Source: Tritrichomonas musculus
Lineage: Eukaryota > Parabasalia > Tritrichomonadida > Tritrichomonadidae
Reading direction: 5' to 3'
DNA: 64,000 bases
NCBI GenBank assembly: GCA_039105265.1
Contig: JAPFFF010000036.1
Coordinates: 496,001-560,000 of the forward strand
Shown piece after piece: positions 42,927 to 55,309 of the stretch (its first letter is position 1; each line of letters starts with the position of its first letter). The translations under genes were made by a program, and so were the position numbers. The notes beneath the pieces were generated by a model. That model did not search any database. It was not told the origin of the DNA and saw only the letters and a program-made list of their open reading frames with translations.

Positions 42927-45900
42927 TGTAAACAAGTTGTACAATGATATGATTTAGGAGAATGTTGAATCATAAATGTATTGTCATTTAATTGGGCACC
43001 ACCCATGTATGTTTGTGAGATAATTGATTGGTAAGCCTTATTTGCATCACAGATTTTGATTTTTGAGAACTTCTCGGTATTCATTCCATCATATCCATAA
43101 GAACCATTCATTGAGATTTTTAAGAACTTCTCGTTCGCTACGCTCATCTCGCTCTGCGAGCTCGAGCTCTGTGAGAAGTCGCTTTCAGCGCCATTCTCCT
43201 TTGTTTTCCCAGATAATATATCTTGACGTTTTTTCATAAATTCATTAACAAATTGGTTAAATCCAGTGTGACATTCATATTATGAAACAGATTTAACATC
43301 ATCGATTACCAATCCATTGTCCAATAAGAACCACAAATAATAATTTGAGAAAACCACGTGTTCCCCATGAGTATCAAGAATCATTGTTAATTTACGTTCT
43401 TCCTTATCGATTGAATTTAAATTGTTTGATTTCATGTAATTGTACATATATGAACCAATTGTTTCTTCATCATTTTTGATATTGATGTTTCGAAATACTG
43501 GTGGGAAATTAATGAAATAATTGATTTTTGATTTGGGACAAGATAGTTTCACTTCATCATAAAAAACATAGTTCGGTTTATTTGAAAAACGTGATTTGGA
43601 AGTTATAATTTTCATACAACGTTCTCGAGATTGTTTATCCTTTGCTTCAATCCTTCTGATAAAAGCACCTGGCATGAACATGATTCCACCATGATACTTA
43701 ATAAATGGATGTGGATTTGAACTGAATGATGAAGGATAAAGTGAATTAAAATCAATTCCCAGAATATTTGTTTGAACGTTTTGAGTATCATATGAGATTA
43801 CCTTATTATTAATTCCGTCATAGCGTAATTTATTGATATGAGTTTCTCCTTTAATATTTCCTCGATGCATTACATTTGATAACCCACCAGCAATTTTGTT
43901 TCGAATTGTATAGTATTCATCTTCATTATTTATAAGAGTTGGAAGATGATGCAATTTACAATATTTTTTTTAATTGAATTCTCAATGCAGTTATTTTTGG
44001 GTCATCTCGTTTTCGAAGTTTATTACATTCAGCACAAGCCAACAAACAATTTGAAAATTCATGTCCAATTTCATTGTTAATTCTGTCAAGAGTTGGTTTG
44101 TTTTGGTATGTGAAATGTTCTTTACAAAGATGACATTTACCCTTAATTGGGTCATTGTAAAGTTTGAGAAATGCTTTATAATCATTGAATGAAACACATT
44201 TTGATAAATCTCTTTTAACAGGATGAGTAAGATTGTTTCGTTCATCTTGTTTGTAATAATTTTCACATTTGAATCTCCACCATTTAGGGTTTGGCATGAA
44301 TTCGTTGTATTTATTTACAGAATTATAATTTTCATGAGGATTGAAATCTTTATATGCCAGAGCATATTTAATACAAGATGCATTCTTTGATAATGAGAGA
44401 TTGGATATCAAATCGACCTTATATTGAGCGTTGAGTTGAATTAAATTGTCAATTGGTTTAATCATCATTTCAACATCATTATCGTTGTAAGCAAGAAGAT
44501 AATCCCATCGAGATTTATAATTCTTCGCATCTTCGAGATAAATTTGGTAATCAGATTCTGAGAGTGGATTTTTTTGGTTAAGATAACTGTAAAAATCGTT
44601 GTATGAAAATGGTTCAGATTTAGATAATACTTCATTATAATAATTTGAATTAATAGCCTCATATGGAAAGATTCCTTTCACAGAATTAGTTTCACCACCA
44701 AAATCAATACCAAATTGTTTTAATGTACCTCCAGCAACAAATGATTGAGCATCAATAAATCGTAGTTTTGTTGGAAGATGGTCTGAAACGAGAATGAATT
44801 GTTTTAATGAAGATATTGTTCCAATTAATGAATTTGATTCAACATGCCAGCTCACTTCGTTCCCTACAACTTCGTTGAAATGAGAGTGATTAAGATATTT
44901 CTTGAACAAATTAGAGTCAAATCTTGATGAATTAAATCCGAAAACAGTTATGGTATAAATATTTGTATCAATATCATAAATTTTATCAGCAGGGAGAAAT
45001 GATTTGTCATATTTAATTTTGTCATTCAGTGCTTCCATCGATTGTTCAAACAACCATGAAATCCATTGTGGAATAAAATCTTCAGACTCTCTTAGTGAGA
45101 AGTGTTTTGTAATTAATCCTGAAGATAATTTAACACATGAAGCAACTGAAAGAGGTATTAATCGTGAATTAATTATAGTTGAATCAGAAATCGATTTGTT
45201 AACTGATTGTTCCATTGTTTCAAAATCACATGTCATATAATAAATGTTGTGTTTCCATTCTAAATCATATGCCAAACAATATTCATAAACAGGATTGTTT
45301 AAAATATGTGGATAGAATGGAAGTGGTTCCTTGTTTGGAATAAAGTTCTTCTTGAAAACACCATCACAATATTTGACATGAGATTCAAATCGATGTAGGT
45401 TTTCAGCTCCTCGATGAGTGTATGAATGGCATTTTGGACAAATATGTATTTGAGTTAGTTTTTCAGGATTCTTTATGTACATGATATGAATAATTTGGTC
45501 TTTCGAGAAAAGTAATGCAGAATGAGTTGGATAAGATTTATCGAAAAACCATTGTTCAGATAAGTCATAATAAGAAGAATTATCAGTTTTAATAAATTCA
45601 TAAATATTGATATTTAGATGATGTTTCTTAGCTAATTCTTCCATTTGTTCCATCGTTACTCCTTTAAATTCATTGAGAATCTTTAATCCTTTAGATGGAA
45701 TTTTGGTGTTATATTCAATATTATGTTCTTTGAGAAGTATTTTTTTCGCAACCTTAGTTCTATCTTGTATTCGATATTTTTGAGTGTTTGCAAGTTTATA
45801 TGTTTTAACATTATTAATTATTATGACATCACTCAAACAGATTGCTAAAAATCGATAGAAAAATAATTTGTCATCTTCATTGTCAGATATTATAAAATCA

Positions 45901-47208
45901 TTTTTGATGAATTCTTTTGGTAAATCTTTAATATGTCCAGTTACTTTTCGCATTCTTGAAACAGTAAATGAATTTGAACCAACGATTCAAATCGAATCGC
46001 CATTCATGAAACATCAACTTGATTATGTTAAGTTGCGGTTTTAATTTAGTTGATGAAGTTGATGTTTCATATGAATTGAGATTCGATTCAATATACATTT
46101 TAACATAATCAAGGTCCTGTAATGATGTTATTATTATAGGAATTGTAGATTGATAATTTTTCCAATTAATATTTCTTGCTTCATATTCGAAATGGTCCTT
46201 TTCTTCATTCTCCAAATCATGAACAGGAGTTTCAAATACACCAGATAATTGGAAATGAATTTTGAATGGTTTGAGTTCTCTATCAAATACTTGTTGTAAT
46301 GATTCGAAGATTTGATTTAATGATGAAATTTGATTGAAATAATAAATAACAATTGGTGAACCATTGTATTCCTCTTTATCAACATAATCTTTATCATATT
46401 TGTTATAATAATCCCAAACCTCAACTGCTTTATCGAAATCATGTGGTTCATTAATCATAAGGTAATCATTGTGCTTTGATTTAAATTTGTTGTTGAATTT
46501 ATCAAGATATTCATATAATTCTTCGTTTTCAGGAATGTAATATTCAAGTAAATGGGATTTGTCTTTAATGAGTTTGGGTTCAATTTTCTTGAGATTTGAT
46601 TTTTCAAATTCATTGATTAATTGAATTGCATTTTCAACTGCTTCATTTGCACGTTTAATTGCATCTTCAATTTCATAATGTCGTTTAATTTTATTTTGCT
46701 CTTGTTCAAAGTATTCAACATCAGATTCATTTGGTTGTTCATCATAAAATGATTCACGATTTGCAATATTATTGTTATAATTTTGTTCATTTCGTTTATT
46801 CTGATATTCTTGATTGATTTGAGATTGTTGTTCATTAAAATACTGAATATCAGATTCATTCGGTTGTTCATCTTCATAAAATGATTCTCGTTTTGATATA
46901 TTTTCATAATTTCGTTCATAAGATTCATTTAATAATTGTTTGCGACGCTCTTGTTCATGAATAATGAAATTATCAAGTTTTATCAGAAAATCATTACTAT
47001 TATTGAAATTAGGATTAATTATTTGTTGTGCATTATGTTGATTAAGATATGTATATAATGTTCTGATATTTCGTAATTTAGCACCTCCTCGATATCGACG
47101 AGTATCTGCAATTTCAAGATTTTCATTAAGTCCTTGATTAATATTATTAATAGATTCAACAATATCATTATTAGAAAAATTAATAAATGAATTTTGGTTG
47201 AAGGCCAT
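42908..47208 (-). pseudogene. Polinton protein-primed DNA polymerase B (fossil)
   Basis: A long minus-strand region beginning at ATG 47,208. A glutamine/asparagine-rich N-terminal extension contains two copies of RESFYxDEQPNESDxxYF. Exonuclease motifs follow: CDFETME (I), FGFNSSRFDSNLF (II), YNDNDVEMM (III). Then a zinc-binding HNH-like insert CHLCKEHF ... LDRINNEIGHE ... CLLACAECN, the palm motif DFNSLYPSS (A) and KISMNGSYGY (B). Protein-primed B-family polymerases replicate Polinton genomes from their ends. The gene is incomplete and broken in about three or four places. Confidence 0.85.
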
Positions 47209-47496
47209 TTATCAAAAATAAAAAATGTAGAAAAAATTAATTCCCAAATTAGTTTCGAAATAAATTTTAAAACGAGTGTTTAGCGCTTAATGACAGGACT
47301 TGGTTTACAACAGATTATGGAGGCTAATTAAAATTTAAACCCTGTGGATAAGTTTTTCGAAAATTTTCAAAATGAGGTTTTGAACTTGGTTTCTGAGGTG
47401 GGGAGACCTAGAAAAATTATCTGACCACCAATACGAACATTCTATTACTACTATTCTAATCAATGATAAGAATTATTAATACTTACTGTTTTGGTC
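47209..47496. other. Spacer between lineage-B and lineage-A Polinton material
   Basis: About 290 bases. No terminal repeat is recognisable here, so the boundary between the two Polintons is not resolved by sequence. Confidence 0.5.
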
Positions 47497-49312
47497 TATT
47501 CTGGAGTTGTTATATCATATGTCCCTAAGCGAACAAGTGGTGGCATTCCATTAGGTTGTACTAGAATAGATGAATCATATAGTAAGCATAATAACGGCGG
47601 GCAGTCAACCTTAGATGCAAATGTCCATCATCCTGTCTAACATTTATCTCGAAGTTAATTGGCGATAAGCTTGTTAAACCTTGTTGGTATGTATTATCAG
47701 TCTCAGTTGGTAGCCCAATAAAGAAAGAAGACCTATCATTAGAATAATTTCCTACTACAACATCAAAATCATCTTTATTGCATAGTGATGCAACAACTTC
47801 TTTATTAAATCCTGTTTGCTCACCATTCATATTCATAGCATTCTGGCAGTACTCTAAGAATTCCGGATAATCTTGTGTAGTTCCGAATGCTTTAGCTGGG
47901 ATATTACCATAGCCACCACAATTAAGAAAGAATGACTCAAATTTCGGGTTCTTGAAGTATGTATGGTGGGTATGTGTAAGCGGGAATAAACAGAATATGC
48001 TATCAACAAATCTTGGCGTAATAGTGATGGTTGATTTATCATTAGCACTCTTCAGTTTGTTTGTTGTGGTGTATACTGATAGAGTTTGTGTTGGGAATAT
48101 TAACGGGTGAGTAGGGTCACTATATCGTTGAACCAAAGCATTATATATATTATTATTAATACCGAAACATGGAATAACAGATGAGCATTCTGTAGTAGTA
48201 AATTCTACAACATTGAATGTGCGAGCTTCAGCAATAATATTTTTCGGGTCAGTAACTGGATTGCTGCCAGTTGTTTTACCGCAGGTTGCCCATACTAATA
48301 TTTCTTCACCAACTGGAGTAAATTCTGTAGTAACTGGGTCAAAATGGAAAGCAGCAAATTCTTTGGTATTATTTCTTAGTCTATAATCTGGCCCAACTGG
48401 ACAGCAAACCATTCCAGCTGCTGAGAAATATAATCTTAGTTCAATCTTTCCTGCGAATGCAGGCAATTACTTAATATTAGATAGTGGCAAGAAACGTCTC
48501 AGGTCAATCTTCAGATGTATTTTTTTCTCGCCAGTCTCATATCCTGTTCCCCAATTAACAACAACGCCACATCTGTTCCCTTGTTTCCCATTCCATATAT
48601 CTTTATGCCTAGCTTTAGAATAAATATCATCGCGTTTTGTTGTTTCGTTAGCACAACATGCAGTGAGAAATGATTCTTCACATGCAAAGTTTTGGGTATA
48701 GATAGTAATACCATTAGCAACTATTTCATATTTCTCAACGGCGTCTCTAGCATCTTTAAAGCCAAACCATATTTTATCGAATGCAAATTGTTGGCCATCT
48801 ACTGTTACATCGGGAACGTTTAATTTCTTGGTTTGGCCTCTTTTAATAGCAAATTTAACTTTAAGGTCTACTTTAATAAATCCATTATATATATCTGCAG
48901 TATTATGTGATGTCGGTGAAATAATTACTGATGTATAAGAACCTTGGGGAATATGTTCTCTTGATGAATATGTTCTCTTGATTTTTGGTGTTGGCTTAGG
49001 TATCTGTTTCGCTGCGCTCAAACATTCTGGTTTCGTTTCACTCAAACATTCTTGTTCCGTTTCAGTTGCTTCTGGTTGCTCTTCAGTTAAACATTCTTGT
49101 TCCTAATCTGGTGTTGGCACTACTTCCGTTTCCGGTTCTGGTACTGCTTCACTCGAAGCTACGCTTGTTCTTGCTAATGGTTCCTTGCAGGGCCTGACTA
49201 TATATTTTCCTTCAGTTCTAGTGGGAAAAACCTCGTATGCATCATCTTCAATACCACGTAACCATTTGTTAATTAACTGCAAACGTTTACTTTTAGGCAC
49301 TCTTTTGCTCAT
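47497..49312 (-). pseudogene. Polinton lineage-A major capsid protein region (fossil)
   Basis: Minus-strand coding region starting at ATG 49,312 (SKRVPKSKRLQLINKWLRG ... EGKYIVRP), followed by a Glu/Pro-rich stretch with three short ECL-type repeats. Then come a first jelly-roll-like part (GSYTSVIISPTSH ... FIKVDLKVKFAI ... FDKIWFGFKD) and a second part (VDSIFCLFPLTHTHHTYFKNPKFESFFLNCGGYGNIP). The last motif aligns with LSIMFPKHHNDLTVFENPVYQNCFLNIGG of the lineage-B capsid, supporting a distant capsid of the same fold. About three breaks. The N-terminal block with KWLRG/EGKYIVRP may instead be a separate small gene. Confidence 0.65.
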
Positions 49313-49353
49313 TTAATAAATTAAAAAAATGTTCATATTAAATCTCTTTTACA

Positions 49354-49758
49354 CTAATCTGTCGAAGCCAATTTAGATTTAACTCTGATTACTTTATTGG
49401 TATCGGGATTGTTTGCTCCGTCGCTAGACTTCAAGTTCTTTATTTTAGTCTTAATATTATAATTTTCTTTTCGTCCTTGAGCTGCGTTATTTATTTTAGT
49501 TAAAGCTGTCCTTACTTCTCCGTTCGGAATATATTTTATTGCTTAATCGGCTATATTAGATAATTTGTTTCTCGTTGATTTGCTTAGAACATGCTTGCCA
49601 ATTCCACCAGCAACCTTCCCAATTAATCCAGCATTATTTTTTGCTCCAATTATAATAGTGTTAGATATCTTACCAGCCAAACCTCCTGTTGCTACGTTCA
49701 TTAGGGCATCGGTTCCGTGTGCTAATGCTCCTTTAACCAAAAGCTTGAAAAATCCCAT
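49354..49758 (-). pseudogene. Small glycine-rich Polinton protein, lineage A (fossil)
   Basis: It starts MGFFKLLVKGALAHGTDALMN, with a Gly/Ala-rich amphipathic region (VATGGLAGKISN ... GLIGKVAGGIGKHVLSK) and a basic tail. It resembles the membrane-active small protein of lineage B in position and style. Broken about once. Confidence 0.55.
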
Positions 49759-49780
49759 TTATATAATTAAAAATAATTAT

Positions 49781-50640
49781 TTATTCAAAGTAATACTTAT
49801 TAGCAGTAATATTAGCCACCCATTTTTCGTGTGGTTGTCTGTGCTGAAGATATTGCTGAACAGTTTGTTTGGTATTAAGATTATTATTTGTCTGTTGCAG
49901 TAACGAAGTAAAATCTTCTTCTGAGTAGCCATTATAACAAATTATATCAGTGGCCATTCTTTTAGCATTAATATGCACAAATCGAATTGTCTGGAAGGCC
50001 ATAATACATGTTATGTTATAATGGCGTGTCTTTGTTAATAGTCGAATGAACTCTGAGTTACCATTCTTCAGCAAGTCTGAGCCAGCACAGTCATCTAAGA
50101 TAATTAGAGTATTATAAGGGTATGAAGATGTATTATACTTTACCATCTTGTTAGCAATATAAACTATTCTATCATCTATATCTTGTAGTGAATGCTTATT
50201 TATTATTCGTTGCATTTCTTCATTTGTTTCTTTCATTTTGGTTATTACATGCTTTACCATGGCATAATACTTTATCTTTCTCTTTAGATGTTTCTTTAGA
50301 TAGTCCATCAATTCTTGTTCGGTTACGTAATCTATTTTTGTCTGAATATTTTTACATAATACTTCAGCTGTTTTGTTAGCTTTACCTGATGTTGAACAAA
50401 ATATTATTTTATTATAATATGAGTGCTTAAATAGTTTTTCTGTTATCATTATATGCTTAAATATCTAGTATGATTTGACTGAGCCAGGCCTTCCGATTAA
50501 AAAATATATTCCATTTGTGCTGAATGGATAGTCTGGCGATAAAGGTTTGATTAATGCTCCCTCTATTTCTTTCTGATTCTTCTTCATGGTTTGGTTTATT
50601 AATGTTTCACACTTCCTTATTATATGTTTTGTATTAGACA
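49781..50640 (-). pseudogene. Polinton genome-packaging ATPase (FtsK/HerA, A32-like; fossil)
   Basis: From ATG 50,640 on the minus strand. A P-loop region is recognisable near 50,480-50,510, the Walker B is TLIILDDCAGSDLL, and the family motif LTKTRHYNITCIMAFQTIR follows. These ATPases pump DNA into Polinton and related virus capsids. The gene lies between the capsid genes and the integrase, as usual. About one break. Confidence 0.75.
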
Positions 50641-50822
50641 TTTATATAAAAATAAATTTAGTATTATGTCCACTTCCTTATGTTATCGGGAAGCGATTTC
50701 TGTTTGGACCAGTATTCTAGTTCTAATGTACTTAGTCGAGCTGGATTTCCTTCTCGTAGATTCTTTGCTGGAATCGAATCTTGCACGCCACCTTCATACT
50801 GAACTCTATATTTATTCTTTTT

Positions 50823-51675
50823 TTAATCGTAAGAAATAATTTTATCTACAGCTCCTCGTTTACCATTCTTAATGGTGTTGGCTAAATTATTGTTAGATGT
50901 TCTTATTAATCTATATCCAGGATATTTATCTACAGAATCATCTTTAGCTTTGATAAGGAATTGGTTGCCAGACTTAGAGTCAATAAGATATGCTTCTTTG
51001 CTAACTCTATTACGTTTCTTAGATAGAGAGTTTGGTTCTAATACAACTCTAACTTTATCTCCAGGCTTAAAGTCATATTGGTTATTTATTGATTTAGTCT
51101 GAATATAATTCTGTTCATCTTGCTCTGTTATGTCATTTGGTGCTTTGTTATCTAATGACCTGTGCGGCGAATTATTATATGCATCTATATATCTATTCTC
51201 ACCAATAAGGTCTCTGATAGTTCTCATAAATCTATTTATTATTCCAAGCACGTTATGGTTATTATCTTCGGTTGTTCGGTATCTAATATTTTGCGAGTTA
51301 ATAAATTCTAACACATCATTTGTTAGGTATGCGGCATCTTGGTCTGATGTCAGAGAATAAACATTAGGCACGTCTTTTATAAATTGTTGTAAGGCATTAA
51401 GAACTTCTTTACTAGATTTGCCATGCATCGGATATGCGTATGCTTTGTTTCTTATTGATAAATGTGTCCATCTGGAATCTATTCGGGTGCTTAGATACAA
51501 TGGGAATATATTTAGCCTTAGGAACTTTTACATCGTGAATTATTGAGGCTAAATGTTGCTTGGCTTGTTGTTCTGTAAAGCCATAACGCTTAGCAAGAGG
51601 AATAAATTTTGATGGCGTCTTCCATGGGTAAGAATGGTAAAGTTCGTCGATTGTATTAAATTCTTTTTTACTCAT
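50823..51675 (-). pseudogene. Polinton integrase, lineage A (fossil)
   Basis: From ATG 51,675. The N-terminal region IDELYHSYPWKTPSKF ... KRYGFTEQQAK leads into the retroviral-type integrase core: FQMDTFIN, KAYAYPMHGKSS, LTSDQDAAYL, IDAYNNSPHRSL. A C-terminal chromo/SH3-like part (DFKPGDKVRVVLEPN ... YLIDSKSGNQFLIKAK) follows. It would join element ends to target DNA. About one break. Confidence 0.85.
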
Positions 51676-51689
51676 TTATTATGCAAAAA

Positions 51690-52730
51690 TAATTTAGATG
51701 TAAAGCATCTTAGAGTAAGGTAAGAATTGCATTTCCATCACAAATGATTCGTTCTTAGGTATCATGATAGGAATGCTGTTATGACGTCCTGAATAGAATT
51801 CTATCCAGAATTGTTGGTCGTTTGAGTTCAGCTTATAATATTTTATCGGGACAAAGTTTACTGAACTATCACCTATATAATTATGTGCTGATTGCTCTAC
51901 TATAGATGAATATATTTTATATGGTTGTCTATCCCAAACATTATAAAAGTCTAATCGTTCGAGCTATTTATCTTTATAGTTATCGTGATGGTTTTGGTAT
52001 GGCATGTAACCAATATTCATCAGGTCAGTAAAATCATCTTTATTATAATTTTCATCTGTATTTGTATTAGCGAAATTAATCTTAAATTCTGTATAGTAAA
52101 GACTACCGAATACATCATCTTCTTCTTCTACTGGTGAATAAGTTGGTTCTGGGAGTGGCGTTGGTGAAGGCTCTGGTGTAGGTTCTTGTTCAGACTGAAT
52201 ATATGCTTTCAGTTTAGTATTGAGTGGGGAGAATAATGTTTCTACAAATGTATTCTTCTCATAGTCATAATATCCATCCATTTGTACATCGTTAATACTT
52301 CTGTCAACATCCTCTAAGTGAAACCGTGGGGTTAATTTATCTTTATTAGCTTCACTAAACTGTAATACTTCTGCTTTAACTTTTTCATACTCTTCCCCGC
52401 TACTAAATACTAATCTATATGCATTATACACATACCAAAAATTAGCATATAATGGATTCTTGAATATATATTGCTTAAATATATTTATAGGTCTTCTGAA
52501 TACATCCAAAGCCGAATCCCATTCTAGCTTGAATTCACTTTCGACATGTGCATTCTAAGCATCAAATCTTTGTTTTAGTTGAGCTTTTATGTCATCGAAT
52601 AATTTTCTAAAATCATGTTCAGTTCCCAGCAATGAAATAATATGAACTGTAACTTCACCTTTATATTTCGTTTCAATCATACTAATAATTTCTTCTTTTG
52701 TTTTGGTTGGGTTTTCTTTCTTCAGTTTGT
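51690..52730 (-). pseudogene. Polinton minor-capsid-type protein, lineage A (fossil)
   Basis: A long minus-strand coding region with VQMDGYYDYEKNTFVETLFS, a proline-rich insert (PTPEPSPTPLPEP) near 52,150-52,195 and a C-terminal PIKYYKLNSNDQQFWIEFYSGR at about 51,760-51,850. It is homologous to the gene at 15,431-16,126, which lacks the proline insert. Role inferred from position next to the integrase. About three breaks. Confidence 0.6.
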
Positions 52731-52731
52731 T

Positions 52732-52989
52732 CTATACGCATCGCAAATATTTCCTTATGCTCAAGTCGAATTCAATCTTTCTACGCCTAGCTAACATGTT
52801 AATATTTCTTATTCCCACAATTGATTCTCCTCTATTGGAAGTAAGCCAGTCGGCCGGGAAGTTAAAATAATAACGATTAGTTTTATTTATATCTTGTTCG
52901 CCATCTTCAAGAAAATAAACTGTTTCTATTGGTATAGGCAGGTTTTGGTCTGTTGATATATTTTCTTTGTTTGGGTATAAATAGGTCAT
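52732..52989 (-). pseudogene. Polinton small conserved protein, lineage A
   Basis: 85 residues from ATG (VYFLEDGEQDINKTNRYYFNFPADW ... RNINMLARRRKIEFDL). Homologous to 16,123-16,368. It is the outermost gene before the element's end. Function unknown. Confidence 0.6.
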
Positions 52990-53033
52990 TTAGTATTATA
53001 TAAAAATATTTGTTAGTGTATGTTGTTAGTGTA

Positions 53034-54587
53034 AACTCAATTTTTTAATGTTTACCTCTTTCTCAATTTTGATAAGAATGAAAGCAATTTCATTCAATAT
53101 TTGTGAATAAAAAAAATTCAATATATTTTTTTGAATTTTTTTGAGAATAATTGTGAGATAAATTAATCGGTAAATTTTTGAGAATAAATTTTCATTATTT
53201 TTCAAAGAAAGATCCTCTTTCAGAAGTAGAAAAAGTTAAAATTCTTACAAGTATCGCCTCTCTTCACTCACCTAAATACAAAATGATAGGTGAAGCAATG
53301 AATAGAAGTCCAGAAACAATTAAAAAATTCAACTATCAATATCAAAAAACGCAACAATTGTTCCCTCAAAGAGGAAGGCATCCGATCATTGGCACATGTA
53401 TAAAAGAAGGAATTATAGGTTCTGTTCAAGCCTTCCCTCTGCAAAAATTAGAAGATATTTCTGATGATTTTCAAGTTTCACCATCTAAGGTGAAAGGAAT
53501 ACTTAATGAAAATAAAATTGATTACTTTACTCAAACTCCCATTGTAGGCCTAGATGAACCTCACAAAAATGCGCGCATTCAATTTTGCTCAAAATTTGCA
53601 TATCTGAATTATTTTGAGATGCCAAAAATTATTTTTACTGACGAATCCACGGTTCGCGTTGATGAAAAGAGTGGAGGAATATGGCGCGAACGTGGATTTC
53701 ATCCTCAGGAGGAGTTTTATGTCAAAAATGCCCACCCACCCTCAGTTATGGTCTGGGGTGGAATAGGACCATTTGGCTATAAAACTCCTCTTTTAAGATT
53801 TTCGGGGAGAATCAATTCTAAAAAATACTGCGAATCGTTAATCTCTAATAACATTTTTGCAGATATCAAAAATCATTTTGGAGATGAGTGGACATGGCAG
53901 CAGGATAATGCCCCATGCCACTCATCTCGGTATACAAAGCAAGTTTTGCAATCGATCTTCCCTTCTCAGCTCGACTGGCCAGCAAAGAGCCCAGATTTGT
54001 CTCTAATAGAGCAAGTCTGGGATTTGATGAAGTCGAAGCTGAGAGGAAGGAAGTTTCCTGATAGCGATTCGCTGTATAATGCTTTATGCCTTGCTTGGTG
54101 GTCAATCACAGAAGAGGTTATTCACAATTTTCATTCGTCGTTTTTAGCTCGATGCCAAACTTGTCTAACTCATTCGGGCAACTGTTTAAACGGAAACTGG
54201 AAAGAAGTCCATGAAAGACATAACCTTTATCGAACAAAACTTCAATTTGTAACAAATCCATTTAATAATATTCGTTATCCAATTGAAATTTGAAATAAAC
54301 GATCATTTTTATACAAATTCTCTGAATTTTTATAACTTTTTCTTAAATATGATTATAAGAAAAATCTTTACCTCTTTCACAAATATTTGTGATTTTATTT
54401 ACAGTTTATTTCACCTCTTAATTGAATTTTTTTAATAGGAAAAATAATGACGATCAAATATCTAAACAAAAGTACTCAAAAAAATTCAAAAAAATATATT
54501 GAATTTTTTTTTATTCACAAATATTGAATGAAATTGCTTTCATTCTTATCAAAATTGAGAAAGAGGTAAACATTAAAAAATTGAGTT
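53034..54587 (+). mobile_element. Tc1/mariner-type DNA transposon, full length
   Basis: A 1,554-bp element flanked by TA on both sides (53,032-53,033 and 54,588-54,589). The terminal inverted repeats are about 111 bp (53,034-53,144 and about 54,476-54,587), outer end AACTCAATTTTTTAATG, with only slight differences between the two. It contains a single transposase gene. Inserted in the terminal repeats of the lineage-A Polinton. Confidence 0.95.
53178..54293 (+). CDS. Tc1-like (DD34E) transposase
   Basis: An open frame of 371 codons. An N-terminal helix-turn-helix region (SEVEKVKILTSIASL ... IGEAMNRSPETIKKF) is followed by the DDE core: IIFTDEST, then TWQQDNAPCHSS, then SPDLSLIEQVW. There are 34 residues between the second Asp and the Glu, giving DD34E, the Tc1 signature rather than the DD34D of classical mariner. 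The cut-and-paste chemistry is well known for the family. Oddity: the frame opens with TTG and the first ATG is at 53,283, inside the predicted DNA-binding region. The original start may be lost, or translation begins at a non-ATG codon. There are no stops, so it is young. Confidence 0.92.
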   Translation: MRINFHYFSKKDPLSEVEKVKILTSIASLHSPKYKMIGEAMNRSPETIKKFNYQYQKTQQLFPQRGRHPIIGTCIKEGIIGSVQAFPLQKLEDISDDFQVSPSKVKGILNENKIDYFTQTPIVGLDEPHKNARIQFCSKFAYLNYFEMPKIIFTDESTVRVDEKSGGIWRERGFHPQEEFYVKNAHPPSVMVWGGIGPFGYKTPLLRFSGRINSKKYCESLISNNIFADIKNHFGDEWTWQQDNAPCHSSRYTKQVLQSIFPSQLDWPAKSPDLSLIEQVWDLMKSKLRGRKFPDSDSLYNALCLAWWSITEEVIHNFHSSFLARCQTCLTHSGNCLNGNWKEVHERHNLYRTKLQFVTNPFNNIRYPIEI

Positions 54588-54942
54588 TATGTGTTAGTGT
54601 ATGTTGTTAGTGTATGTGTTAGTGTATGTTGTTTAGTGTTATTATATAAAAATATTTGTTGTTTAGAGTATGTGTTTAACCAAAAATATTTTTGGATAGA
54701 TGCATAGGTTGTTGGTGCTAGGGGTTGGGGATTTATGCAAAAATAATATGCGAGTTTTTAAGAGTTTTATTTAAAAACAATTTTTTTCTTTGTTATGAAT
54801 GGTTCAGTTCGAACGATACTCATTAGAGTTGCTCATTAGAGTTGAACATTACTACTAGACATTTATGTTTAGTATTGTAGCTAGAATGTTAGCTGCAGTA
54901 AAAATAAATCTGTTAGGCAGTGGCAAGGCATGTGGTAAAAAT

Positions 54943-55012
54943 AGTAGTATGACTGAGCGAAGCTCAGAAGGCTGGGGTGAGTGTGGTTTCCATACTCCCA
55001 CAGCCTGCGCAT
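54943..55012 (+). mobile_element. Solitary Polinton-type terminus (AGTAGTATGACTG)
   Basis: AGTAGTATGA is followed by the hairpin CTGAGCGAAGCTCAG and a second stem AGGCTG/CAGCCT. The architecture matches the ends at 23,867, 38,342 and 58,442. No partner end is found in the window, so this may be a solo terminus or the edge of an otherwise lost element. Confidence 0.5.
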
Positions 55013-55021
55013 ACAACTGCA

Positions 55022-55292
55022 ATGAAAATTAATCAGTACGGTATACCAGAAAAAGTTATTAATCCAATAGCTCCAAATAGATATATGAAAATCAGAAATA
55101 TATTGAAAGAGTATGACAGGGAAATTGAATACAATGTTACTGAAAAGCAAACTTGAAATTTTCGAGGAAGAAGAAATGGATTTTGTAAACACTCAAGGTT
55201 TTTTACTTTATGATATCATTGTTAATGACTTGCTTGAGAAAGATAATACTACTATCATCGATGTAGAAAAATCATTTGCAAGTTATAATTGA
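55022..55292 (+). CDS. Two overlapping short ORFs (possible single decayed gene)
   Basis: 55,022-55,156 (MKINQYGIPEKVINPIAPNRYM ...) and 55,134-55,292 (MLLKSKLEIFEEEEMDFVNTQGFLLYDII ...) overlap by 23 bases in different frames. Both have protein-like composition. They may be one small host-type gene with a frameshift or two real small ORFs. Family unknown. Confidence 0.3.
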
Positions 55293-55309
55293 TTCGTACG
55301 AAGCAAAAT

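Larger units (their letters stand above)
52990..54942. mobile_element. Terminal region of the lineage-A Polinton, split by a Tc1-like transposon
   Basis: On both sides of the Tc1 element the DNA is built from GTTAGTGTATGTT repeats, and TTATATAAAAATATTTGTT occurs twice (about 53,000 and 54,640), so this is one repeat-rich terminus that received the insertion. The exact outer tip is not clear. Beyond 54,750 the sequence has no gene; it ends where the AGTAGTAT terminus at 54,943 begins. Confidence 0.5.
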
